Shown: in pieces, positions 54,127 to 64,000 of the stretch
Layout: every line of letters begins with the position of its first letter
Numbering within the stretch: the stretch's first letter is position 1
Source of the DNA: Lotus japonicus
Taxonomy: Eukaryota; Streptophyta; Magnoliopsida; Fabales; Fabaceae
Assembly (NCBI RefSeq): GCF_012489685.1
Contig: NC_080045.1
Span: forward strand, 49,187,096-49,251,095
Direction: 5' to 3'
DNA: 64,000 nucleotides
Notes under the pieces: generated by a model
Database searches by the model: none
Told to the model about the DNA's origin: nothing
The model's input: the letters and a program-made list of their open reading frames with translations, nothing else
Made by a program: the position numbers and the translations under genes

Positions 54127-54744
54127 ATGAATAGTCACACATTTGTAGAAGCTTCTAAAGACATGGAGTGTAGCGATTTTCATGTTGACAAGAGCCTAGA
54201 GAAAAAGATAATAATAAGTTACAAGGAATGTCTCAAGAACCATGCAGCTGCAATTGGCGGCAATGCAACTGATGGATGTTGTGAATTCATGCCTGCTGGA
54301 GATGAAGGCACCCTTGAGGCTCTCAAGTGCTCAGCTTGCAATTGTCACAGAAACTTCCACAGAAAAGAGGTAGATTCTGACTCCAATATCCCTTCTCAAC
54401 ATTATGTTCTTCCACTCCTTCCCATTTTGGCTCATTCATCTCTCAACAAAAGTGGGTCAATTAGTCCTTCTGATCAATCTGATGAGAAGGACTGTGACTA
54501 TGGGATTAAGAGGGTGGAAAATCCAAAGGAAAATGTGAAGAAGAGGTCAAGAACCAAGTTCACGCAAGAACAAAAGGAGAAGCTGTTGGGTTTTGCAGAG
54601 AAGGCAGGGTGGAGGATACAGAAACTAGAAGAATCTGTGGTTCATAAGTTCTGTCAAGAGGTTGGAATCAAGAGAAGAGTCCTCAAAGTGTGGATGCACA
54701 ATAACAAGAACACTTTTTCCAAGAGAAAACTCTCCACTACCTAG
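54127..54744 (+). CDS. zinc-finger homeodomain (ZHD) transcription factor, intronless
   Basis: Plant-specific nuclear DNA-binding protein, 205 aa. Residues about 32-81 are the ZF-HD dimerisation domain (YKECLKNHAAAIGGNATDGC, then CEFMP, CSACNCHRNFH). Residues about 138-200 are the divergent homeodomain (KKRSRTKFTQEQKEKL, W162, then VWMHNNKNTFSKRK). Single-exon structure and length fit the family. I start at 54127 because the 55 codons before it, from an in-frame ATG at 53962, cross a run of C (about 54049-54060) and show leader-like composition. The homologue in Arabidopsis cannot be named from this. No break seen. Confidence 0.92.
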   Translation: MNSHTFVEASKDMECSDFHVDKSLEKKIIISYKECLKNHAAAIGGNATDGCCEFMPAGDEGTLEALKCSACNCHRNFHRKEVDSDSNIPSQHYVLPLLPILAHSSLNKSGSISPSDQSDEKDCDYGIKRVENPKENVKKRSRTKFTQEQKEKLLGFAEKAGWRIQKLEESVVHKFCQEVGIKRRVLKVWMHNNKNTFSKRKLSTT

Positions 54745-55678
54745 CTAGCTAGCGTGAGACAATTTTAATTTCCTTTTGGTCATTGCCATTTATCCTAGAT
54801 TTGTTTTTGTTTGTGTTTTACTAAGTTATCCTTCCTCTTGTTTCATTTATATTCTATTTTGAGAGGATTATATATGTTTGAATGTTTTTTGGTCATGCAT
54901 CCTTGCATGATCCTTCTCTGTTCAATTTGGAGAGCATGATGTCAAGCAGTTTAGAGGGTGTGATATATCCAATTATTGGTAGCAAAGTTGTTGGTTATGT
55001 TAATGTCATTATACAGATGTAGTAGTCTTACTATTATCATGTTTCTTGATTGCTGTCAACTGATTGGGAAGAAATTATTGGCTGTACAGCATTATTTGCT
55101 ATTGAAGATGTATAGTATAGCTTGAAGAGTATCTTGCAAAAGACATATGTATTAATGGTGACTAGAACCATTTTACCAAGAAAAATGTGGTTCTTGTTTG
55201 ATGTGGGTTTTCAATGAGCTACAAAACACACTATTGTAAAGGACTCTAATGTTATGTTGCATTAATGTGTTCATCCTCCTCAAATTACAAATTATATGTA
55301 TATTTCTTGTGATTTATGTAGTTCTATATTTTTTTTATAAGCATCTGTATGTATTTTTTTATAAGCATTAATGTGTTCACCCTCCTCAAATTACAAATTA
55401 TATGTATATTTCTTGTTATGTTGCATCTAGTTCTATAATGAGTAATGCTTTTTTTTTTTCGAATGTCACCACCCGCCTAGAAAATAGTTGCATGTCTCTC
55501 TAAAAAAATGTTTTTCTCGATATTCAAACTTATGCTTTCATCCTTACTGAAGTCTAGCTTACTTACCACTAGATCAACACCTTGTTGATTCTCATCAGTA
55601 ATGTCAATAACACTCACTTTAACATTATGTTTTCATCATTCATATAGATTTGGGAAAGTACTTCAACATAACTTTACA
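54745..55678. other. 3' flank and spacer after the ZHD gene
   Basis: Probable 3' UTR, then AT-rich DNA. CCTCCTCAAATTACAAATTA plus ATGTATATTTCTTG is repeated (55276 and 55381), so about 100 bp has been locally duplicated. Confidence 0.4.
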
Positions 55679-55687
55679 AAAAGAAAC

Positions 55688-57497
55688 GAGTGAATCACAA
55701 TTTTGGTCCTTAAGAAAGTAGGCACCGGTCATATTAGTCCCTAGAGATCATTAATGGTTAAAAAAATCCATGTAAGTGTTGACGTCGGTCATAGTAGTCC
55801 CTATCTAAGTTTGGCCGTTAGTCCCTGGAACGGAAAGTGCTCATGTGTCACGTTATGTGCCACGTAGGTTTCAATTTAGTCCCCGACGTTATCAATTTAG
55901 TCCCTAGGTAATTAATTTTAATTAAAATAATGAGTTAAAAAAATAAAAATACAAGAATAGAAAATCTTAATTAAAAAAATAAAAAATAAGGCAAATAATT
56001 AAAAAATCAGATGAAAACTTAATAAAAAAAAATAATCACATCATCAACTTCTTCCAAAGCTTCAACAAGTAGATTTAGTACAAAGAGAACAAAGATAATT
56101 AAAAAGCAACATCAAAGGAGACTAAGAATTAAAGTGCAGCAAAATGAAACTAATAAAAGGAAGGGAACGAATGTTGTAGCAGCTTCAGCAGCATCACGTC
56201 CCTCACATATTGGCAAGTCCTGTGTGTTGTACTTGAAAGCCTCTCCATGAAATTCACATCAACACAACAAAACTGCACAAAAATTAAATTAACTGCACCC
56301 CAGAAAAAAAAAGACAAGTGCAGCAGGCCTTAGCTACAAAATTCCTCACAACAAGTGTCAGCCGAAAATTACCCAAGAGGCAATTGTGTCATCCATCCAA
56401 TTTGTCACAACACCCTGCACCGGATATGAAGTATCTGCAACCCAGAACACAAAACAAAAGCAGCAATCCACAACTCCCAAAGTCCCTCACAGCCATTGCC
56501 AAAAGACACATACCATGGAAGCATTTTACCTTTCCATCCAAAATGTCCACAACCCATCCTCGCTCAGAGAGAATATCAGAACCCCAAAACCCATCATCTT
56601 CCTTCAACAGCAAAAAAAAAATCATAAAAACAAAAACATATATCAAAAAATAGAACAGTGGAAGATGAAGGAGAAAAGCCATTGAAACCCAATCCCATCA
56701 ACACTACCACCACACCGAATCGTCTCCTCCATCGATCTGCCTCCAGAACCAAACTCACCCCAACTTCATCTTCTTCAACAGAAAGGCACTAGATCTGACC
56801 AGTTGAAATTGATAAAGTTAGCATCTTTTTGTTGAAATCAGTGAAGGGTATTCTCTGGTTGAAATTCAGAAGATAAGGGAGATAAATTGGGATGATTAGA
56901 AGAGGAAAGCCTGTAGATTGGACCCAAATTTGAAACCCATCTGCTTGAGAGCAAGCTTGAAGAAACAGAGTCCACAATCCGCGACCCTTGACGAGGCTGA
57001 GTGGAGGCTTTGGATCGGTGGTGGCTGGTCAGCGGTCGCTGTAGTGAATCGGTGGCGGCTGGGTGGCGTGGAGGCTTTCGGGAGGGGATGGGTTTGGGTT
57101 AGGTTTCCAGAAGATGAAGATGATGAAAAGGATCTGGGGTTTTTTTTATATTATAATTAATATTTAAAAAAATATGGTTAATTTTTTATTTTTTGTAATT
57201 CATAATTTTAATTAAATTTAGTTTGAATTTTCTATTTTTTTTATTTTTTAACTCATTATTTTAATTAAATTAATTACCTAGGAACTAAATTGATAACGTC
57301 AGGGACTAAATTGAAACCTACGTGGCACATAACGTGACACATGAACACTTTCCGTTCCAGGGACTAACAACCAAACTTAGATAGGGACTACTATGACCGA
57401 CGTCAACACTTACGGAGATTTTTTTAACCATTAATGATCTCTATGGACTAATATGACCGGTGCTTACTTTCTTAGGGACCAAAATGGTGATTCACTC
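55688..57497. mobile_element. long-TIR Mutator-like element (MULE-3), non-autonomous
   Basis: An 1810-bp element with inverted repeats of about 250 bp (55688-55940, 57240-57497). The ends read GAGTGAATCACAATTTTGG and, inverted from the right, GAGTGAATCACCATTTTGG. A perfect 9-bp duplication AAAAGAAAC flanks it (55679-55687, 57498-57506). The interior has GC-richer stretches (56690-57120) with frames I cannot assign, and no transposase. It could carry gene fragments. Confidence 0.9.
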
Positions 57498-57506
57498 AAA
57501 AGAAAC

Positions 57507-57985
57507 ATTTTTACTCCCGAAAAAGTACCTAGCAATTTAATCCCTGATTTAAATTATATTTCCATTTTTTTCTTACATTATTCAAATTCATTATATATAA
57601 TCCTTTTGGCATGTTCCCTGCCCTTGTCGCTTTTCGCATAGGGATTAACACAAAACGAGTTCGAATATCGAATTTTTAAAGATCAATATACCATTTTTCT
57701 AAAATAATCAATGTGCAAGAAGAAAATATATCAAATAAGAGCGTGCAAGAAAGTAATGATCATCAACAAATTATAAAAAGGCAAACGGTTCATTAAAAAC
57801 TAACAAAAGGAAGCGATACAAAATTTGTTAGCTTGATCCAAAACCAAACGGCACAAATGAGAGGTAGCTTTGCTACTTCACATAGGCCAAAGACTCAAGT
57901 CATAAAATATAAATAAATGAGACATGTAACAGAATCTCAGGGGGAAAAAATTGAAGAAAAATGCTAAAAAAGAATCAACTCTCTT
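57507..57985. other. 3' flank of the SET-domain gene
   Basis: AT-rich, probably including the 3' UTR of the minus-strand gene; no other feature. Confidence 0.35.
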
Positions 57986-60900
57986 TCAGTCTTTCTTTGT
58001 TGTCCTTTTCAACTTCTTCCTTGCAGAACTATGATTAGTGATCTTAGATTTATGTGACTGTGAAGCATAACTTCTGAGTTTTTGAAGGATCTTCCGTTCA
58101 CTAATGCGCAGCACCAAAGAATTATACAGCTTTCTCTCACTTACTGAACTACACCTTCCCAATGCCTCAATATCATCTTCCATTGATTTTGAACCATAGA
58201 GACTCTCCCTCATATCGGCTAGCGACAACAGAGCATTACAAACTTCTTTAGTCAGCACAGATTTCTTGCTCATATTAGAAAGACTTGTTTCACTTGATTC
58301 ATGACAATTTCCAGCAACTGATACTGATAGGTCTAACTTATGGTAGGCATCATCTGGTAATAGCATGATGTATAATAAAATGAGGAGTTCAGTCTGTGGT
58401 TCTCCATCAAATGAGATCTCAAAATATTCAGAGTTTTCACTGTCACTTGCAGAATAGCCTAACCTTCTCCAAAGGGAGACTCTTGTTCTACATTGGCGGT
58501 CGGAGAACAAAGACGAACACCATTGAAGTACCAGCTCCAAATCAATGTTCACAATATCAAATAGATTATCTTGTTCAGTAAATCCATATCTGTGAAGCAA
58601 AGCAGCATTACCCATTATCCCGTAAGTATTAAACACCTGAGTGGCAAGAGGAACCCATAATGAGTGACATAATTTTGCTAAGAGTTTAGTGAATTAGATA
58701 GTGATTTTTGTGGTCTCAACAATAGAAATTTATGTGCATTTGGAAGAATTGGGTAATTTCCTACTTTAATTTTTCATGAATCAACAATTCCAAAAGCTCA
58801 AGCTATTGAATGAAGACATGTGAATGGTTTTATATTGCATTTCTAACACTCTCATCACCGAAGAGCTCATTTGGCATGAAGTGTGGGTCTGCACAAGCCC
58901 ACCTACATTGTACTGAGATTTAACATATTATTATTATTATTGGTAAATAATATTTCTATTTTAATATCTTGAAATTATATAGGTATTGACATATTCATAG
59001 ACTTAAACACGGTAATGATTTAAGTGTAAAAATGAACTTATAACCTATTTAAATACCAGATTTGGCTGACTCACTTTAGAGGGTAAAGTAAGCATCAAAA
59101 CCATTAACAGTGATTACCTGCTGCTTTCATAAAGTCAATAAATAACTCAATCAATGGTTGCCATGCTTATTTTACCCACTACTCACTTTAGAGGAGCCGG
59201 ACCCTTAAATACCTCAATATGAGGTAACATTTTAAATAAGCTTTCAGGTCTTAATAAGTCAAACACAACTTCATTTATTCTCACTCTATTTATTAACATA
59301 TATATAATCATGTTAGCGTATTTATGAACAGTTTCATTTTATTCTATTTTAGTTCATTAGCCTATAAGTTTGTTGGTCTATTTAAACATAGGTTTGTTGG
59401 TCTACTTAGTTTCTCATTATGGAACAGGCCTTTAAATAGGCTGGCAGGTCAGACCAGGCTGTCTAGAAGATCAGGCTAAGCCTAGAAAAAGCTTATGACA
59501 GATAACAAGCCAGACTCAGACCTCGAATTTTTAAGCAGGTCGGACATATTTACACAAAGCCTAGCTCAGCTCAGCCTATTTTCACCCCTAACAATGACGA
59601 AGAACGACTGATGGCAGAAGAATTATCAACACTGAACCGAGAGCATCACAGTGGAGGAGGAACAACACTTTAGAAATTGAAGGAGAAGGAGGAGGAGGCG
59701 GGACAGGGGATGGCAAAGGTCCAATAAACGGAGGACAAAGGCCCCGGAAGCAAAGGAAAACAATGGCGGTGTGAGATTGTGTGGGGCCCATGGGTCTGTC
59801 TTTGGGTAGGAAACCCTAAGAAAAGGGTTTTAAAAAAAGTGAACAAAAGGACGTGGTTTTAGATTAAAAGTACCCAAGGAGTACCCTGCAAAGTACCCAA
59901 TAAATTTTTTAAATTTAAATCTGGTACATACCCACCGCGTAAGCAGGGCATATAGTACGTGTATGGGGCCAAAAACAGGGTACCCGAGCTTTAGAGATTC
60001 TAGCCCTAACTTCTATAGAACCTCTTTGAATAATTTGTTCTACAGTTTTATTGCACTTTATATTGTTTTAGTTCATGGTTTCACATTTAACTCTTGTATT
60101 TTACAATTTAGTTCTGGTTTTAGAGGTCAACCTTTGTTTATTGTTTGATTCAACTAGTGATATCTTTGTTGAGTTTCTAATACCTGTGGGACGATACTCA
60201 TATCCACCATTGCATTACTAATAACGATTGGTGCGCTTACAGCTAGCCAATTAGTCACCAAGTTCTCTACCCCTGAGTATTAAAGTGTCTCCAATGGAAG
60301 AATAAGAGATCACCACGTCAAAGATAATTATATGTAATATATTGAATGAAGAGTATCATCATGACTAGGAGGTCATTGAAAATTTCAAAATGAAACAAGA
60401 ACCATGTTTCCAAAACAATAAATAGGATATAAATAAATAAACATACACTACTCTAAGGTTCATTTCTATGAAACTAGGCAAGACTTATGAGAGTAAAGAA
60501 AACCCACATAACATGAAGCAAAATCCGTACCTCAGCTCCACTGCTGACATCTTTTATCATAATCATCTCTAGTATTGAAGCATCACCCTCAGTAACTGAA
60601 GAACACTCCGAGTCACTACCAATGCAGTTACCTACTTGAGCAGGCTCTAACTCAGACATATCTACAGAGGAATTTTCAGCCAACTCTTCATCAACAATGC
60701 CCTCATCAACATCATCGTCAGCATCATAGTTAGAGGGCATAGCAGTAAAATGCACATCTTCCGCACCCGTTTTATGATTGAATCTAGAGCAAAGGACGGT
60801 ATAGACATCTTTAGAGCATGATAGCTTTCAGATCAGGAATATAAACATATAATATCACTATATGCAGATAAGAGTTTCCGACACACAGTCTCTCAAGGAA

Positions 60901-62941
60901 TTTTTTTACTCATAAGTTTAAATTAATTACAAGATCAATTTAAACTCAAATAAGTCACTACCCCAAAAAGGTTAGACAAAAAACATTCTCATTTTACATT
61001 TGCAGCATATGGTTCATCCAGGAAAAATAGGGGTGTTATAGATTTGATTAACATCAGGGAATATTTTACATGTATATTAGAAATGCTAAGTAACTAAAAC
61101 AAGACACCCATAGACTAAAATAACTGTTAGAACAGCATATATATGATAACTGTTATCCAGTTGTGCTTGCTTTGCCCTAGAAAGGGAATCTGAATGGTAG
61201 TCTGACATGAAATTGAGCAACCAACTGAAATGAATAAATCATGCATGTTTGAGATCTTGGGAGTCAAGTTGGCAGAAAAGAGCATCTTAAAGACTTAAAC
61301 TCATCTACGAACTTGTATTTTAACAAGGGTAATAAATAGCAAATAAATGGTAATCTGAACCTGGAAAATAAAACCACAGTAATCACCAGAGGCTTTACTT
61401 ACAGATCTGCTAAAGGGACCATGCCAGAACCATGGTAATCATCTATCTCGAAACCTCGCGAAGTAATAAGACTTTTGGCTGCAAAGTATTGTTCTACGCT
61501 AAAGAATTCTGGGTTAAGCTCTGAAGGTGCTAAATCCAACAGAGGCAGAATATTCTCTTTCCAGTCCTCATACATAAGAGTTTTGTCTTCTTGCACTGTC
61601 TGCCTACAATGGCAAGAGATCAGAAATCTCCATGAAAGGACAAGCACATAGTTTTGTATTTTGAAACACTATATTCAACTTTAGTCCCAAGGACTAAAAG
61701 AACAGTCATAAATAGAAAATTATATACTGTGCCACTCAATTTTTTCTGATATTCTTTCGGTTTATTTCCCTCTCAGTCAGCAATAAGCATCATAAGGTAA
61801 TTAATATGTATCCTTTTCTTTTCTAAAATGCTTAAACTCCCTTTCAATGGACTTAATTATGAAATATAACATAATGCAGATTTCAAATGAACTCCAGCCA
61901 TAGCAAATAAAGAACAGTAATTAAACTACAAGATTGTTTGACAGCATTCAAAATATAAGATTCCAATGGACTCTGGAACACACAAATCAAAAGAAAAACA
62001 AGGCATTCATAGGGAGCCGAATTAATTATACTTAGTGTGTGTTTGGTTCCCTGGTGGTGAACCTCATAATCAACTCTCACTAAGTAAAATCACTTTTGGA
62101 TGACAATATAGATGTTTGGGAGTCATCTTGAAGAATTACTTGAATCAATTCTAATAGAAGCTGGAGAGAGTAGATTTTGCATTGGACATAATCAATTATG
62201 AGATTTTACAATTGGATTAGACAAACATTTCCATAAGAAAGTCATCTTTTTCATAAATTTATCCGAACATAGATCGCTTAACTTTCAACTCACTTCTACC
62301 ATAATCAATTATAGCAAAATCAATTATGACAGCGTCAATCCAAACACACTTAAAGACAAAAAAATATGTGAAAACTCATTCAAGAAACAAGCATTATCAC
62401 CATGCCATTATCTGTTAGCAAACAACAGACCAAAGTATATACTGTCATAATTCTATATGGTCAATTTTATTCCATCCCTCAACATTAGTATAGTTCTACA
62501 ATATATATAAGGTATACCTGGTGAAGCTCAGTACCACACAAAAGGTCATTCACTTCATTGAGGGTCCAAACCAAAGGCAAGCACTCTTGTTGAGGCAAGA
62601 CTTGAAGGTAGCCATACCAGGGTGAGTCCCCACCCAAGCTTCTCTCATACATGATGGCAACTGCTAATCCCAAATGACCACCCAAACCAGCACCTTCAAT
62701 GATCTCACTTGCCCCACTAGTCTTGATGGTGAGACAAGCTTCCTTTGGCATCTTGGCCACAACCTCACCTTCCTTCAACTGGCTCAAAGCTCTCACAGCT
62801 ATTCCCTCTTCTGGGGTGTCCACAAACTCCAGTGAGTCGCTCCACTCGAATCCATTGGACTTCATCCATCGCTTGAATGCCCTCAAACGCCTAAGCAGAG
62901 AGAAAGAGAGTTCAGAAACAGAAAATGCATGCTCCATGTAC

Positions 62942-62989
<48 letters not shown>

Positions 62990-63009
62990 CATGTGTACCT
63001 GGTAGCCAT
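57986..63009 (-). CDS. SET-domain protein lysine methyltransferase (SETD6/LSMT type), five exons
   Basis: Protein lysine N-methyltransferase of the class that includes Rubisco and ribosomal-protein methyltransferases; target unknown. Minus-strand exons in order: 62999-63009 (11 nt), 62518-62890, 61403-61599, 60531-60783 and 57986-58636. All GT-AG junctions keep frame, giving 494 aa. The SET domain is split: GFEWSDSLEFVDTPEEGIAV near the start, a long SET-I insert, then DYHGSGMVPLADLFNHK (N196, H197) and EVFNTYG with catalytic Y283. An acidic insert (DADDDVDEGIVDEELAE) lies between the last two. The C-terminal part matches a Rubisco-LSMT substrate-binding domain and ends in a basic tail. By eye it resembles At3g56570. 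Intron 1 is a TA/GA microsatellite; intron 4 (1.9 kb) holds repeats. Confidence 0.9.
59190..59596. mobile_element. probable hAT-like fragment in intron 4 of the SET gene
   Basis: The right end, inverted, reads TTAGGGGTGAAAATAGGC, a terminus style I associate with plant hAT elements. GGCTGGCAGGTCAGACCAGG-type subterminal repeats follow. The left end was not located, so the start is approximate. Confidence 0.4.
59868..60000. repeat. GGGTAC/GTACCC-rich segment in intron 4
   Basis: Repeated AAGTACCC, GGTACATACCC and GGGTACCC words recall the hAT-like MITE at 52.4-52.9 kb; probably a relic of the same or a related family. Confidence 0.35.
62938..62990. repeat. (TA)n-(GA)n compound microsatellite in intron 1 of the SET gene
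   Basis: About 13 TA units followed by about 12 GA units. It lies between the 11-nt first exon and exon 2. Confidence 0.95.
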
Positions 63010-63290
63010 AGGTGGAGACTGGAGAGAAACACTGTCACTGTGAGTGAGTTTAAGGTTTGGAGTTTCCACTCCTACTACCAATGTTGAGGATTCAACCTAT
63101 GCGGGTATGGGCATTTCATGGCCCAAGACATGAAACCACCATTGAGTTAGGCAGAATACATTAGGGCCCAAAAGGCCCAATTTGGACCAATGGAACTTTG
63201 AGTACTTTGGGAAGAAAAAAACCTAAAATGCACACTTTTATATAACGTTTTAAAATTATATCTTTGCCGACGAGTGGTTAGTTCAGGTTT
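63010..63290. other. upstream region of the SET-domain gene
   Basis: Likely promoter and short 5' leader on the minus strand; no TATA box could be assigned with confidence. Confidence 0.35.
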
Positions 63291-63296
63291 CGATAG

Positions 63297-63445
63297 CGAT
63301 TAACGAGGTAAAGCTAAATATAGATGGGTGCATCATAGTGAATAGGCAACTGATTGGTTATGGTGGTCTCTTGTGTAATGCCTTTATTGTCTGGTTCGGT
63401 GTTAGAGTATCCACATTTATCTCGCATTTAAGAGTCATGTTGATT
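63297..63445 (+). pseudogene. relic of a LINE RNase H (RVT_3-like) domain
   Basis: In one plus frame the DNA reads EVKLNIDGC, then LIGYGGLLCNAF. This is the VKLNxDG...GYGGLLR block that starts the RNase H-like domain at the C-terminus of many plant LINE and related proteins. It is short and not clearly bounded. Confidence 0.4.
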
Positions 63446-64000
63446 GATATTGTTGATACTTCTAGTCTCTTGTACAGGGGGAAGAAAAATTCACTAAAAT
63501 ATTTATGCAAACATATCTGAAGGAGTAGAAAAATTAAAAGAATTTATAGGTTTTTTTAATAAGATTGAAGCCGCAAAGAGAAAAATTAGAATGAAGAGAG
63601 AAATGAACGATAAAGGTAAAGGAAAATAGTAAAATTAAGGAAACTGTGTCCTTATATTAATTCTTTGCCTTATGAAAAGGAAGTAGAAATCATGGGAGAT
63701 TGATTAGTACAAAGAATGAGACTCTTTGTGATGATGATTGCATCAATATATGGAATAGGTAATTGGTAAAAATATTATTCTATAGCTGTGAGCCTGGAAG
63801 CAAGGGAAAGAAATGCATGAACATTAAGGAAGAGACTAGGATTGGTCTTTGATGGTTCTTATGAGGAGGAAATTCCAGGTCTGATGCGAAATATGCAAAC
63901 CAACTTATTAAATTAAGTCGGTGATTTTTGTGTTTAGAGACGAGGCGTCAGGCGAGGAGTAAACGTAATGGCAAGATCATAGCATTAGGTTTTTTTTAAG
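63446..64000. other. AT-rich DNA to the window end
   Basis: Possibly further decayed retroelement sequence; no feature supported. Confidence 0.3.

Noticed and set aside
62485..63081. SET gene N-terminus read straight through (SLSLSLYIYIYIY)
   Set aside because: The Ser/Leu and Tyr/Ile runs are translations of a GA/TA microsatellite with perfect splice sites on both sides; splicing gives the conserved start.

Overview
The window is plant nuclear DNA, most likely from a papilionoid legume. It has AT-rich intergenic DNA, GT-AG introns, TATA boxes and several plant transposon lineages. It also has five plant host genes, one of which resembles legume (iso)flavonoid O-methyltransferases. I cannot fix the species from sequence alone.

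Host genes, left to right: (1) a two-exon isoflavonoid-type O-methyltransferase (1188-3153, +); (2) a five-exon PHD-finger protein of the MS1/MMD1/At1g33420 family (7998-12381, +); (3) a four-exon secreted class III peroxidase resembling PER47 (39231-42625, +); (4) an intronless zinc-finger homeodomain (ZHD) transcription factor (54127-54744, +); (5) a five-exon SETD6/LSMT-type SET-domain lysine methyltransferase (57986-63009, -) whose first coding exon is only 11 nt. All five read through cleanly once spliced. They look like unrelated single genes, not a pathway cluster.

Between them lies a dense, nested transposon landscape. 12.7-15.4 kb is a long-TIR Mutator-like element (MULE) with a perfect 9-bp target duplication. 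15.57-16.06 kb is a 5'-truncated LINE. 17.37-30.13 kb is a 12.8-kb Ty3/gypsy element of the Tat lineage on the minus strand, with 280-bp LTRs and a CACAT duplication. It carries, on the plus strand, a spliced antisense gene (Transposase_28-type domain plus coiled coil). That gene is split by a 2.28-kb solo LTR. 31.6-37.1 kb is a decayed LINE ORF1 holding a Cassandra-type LTR with an embedded 5S rRNA-like sequence, which itself holds a 3.5-kb solo LTR. 43.6-49.1 kb is a near full-length LINE whose RRM-bearing ORF1 is fused in frame to a truncated ORF2. 50.1-51.6 and 55.7-57.5 kb are two more long-TIR MULEs. A 0.4-kb MULE-type MITE occurs in two inverted copies (4.2 and 43.0 kb).

No CRISPR array, tRNA gene or functional rRNA gene was found. 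The most unusual items are the spliced antisense gene of the Tat element with its own TATA box, the in-frame ORF1-ORF2 fusion LINE, the three-layer nest around the 5S-bearing LTR, and an 11-nt start exon next to a microsatellite intron that makes a false N-terminus in simple ORF calling. All homology statements are from recognition by eye; no database search was run.
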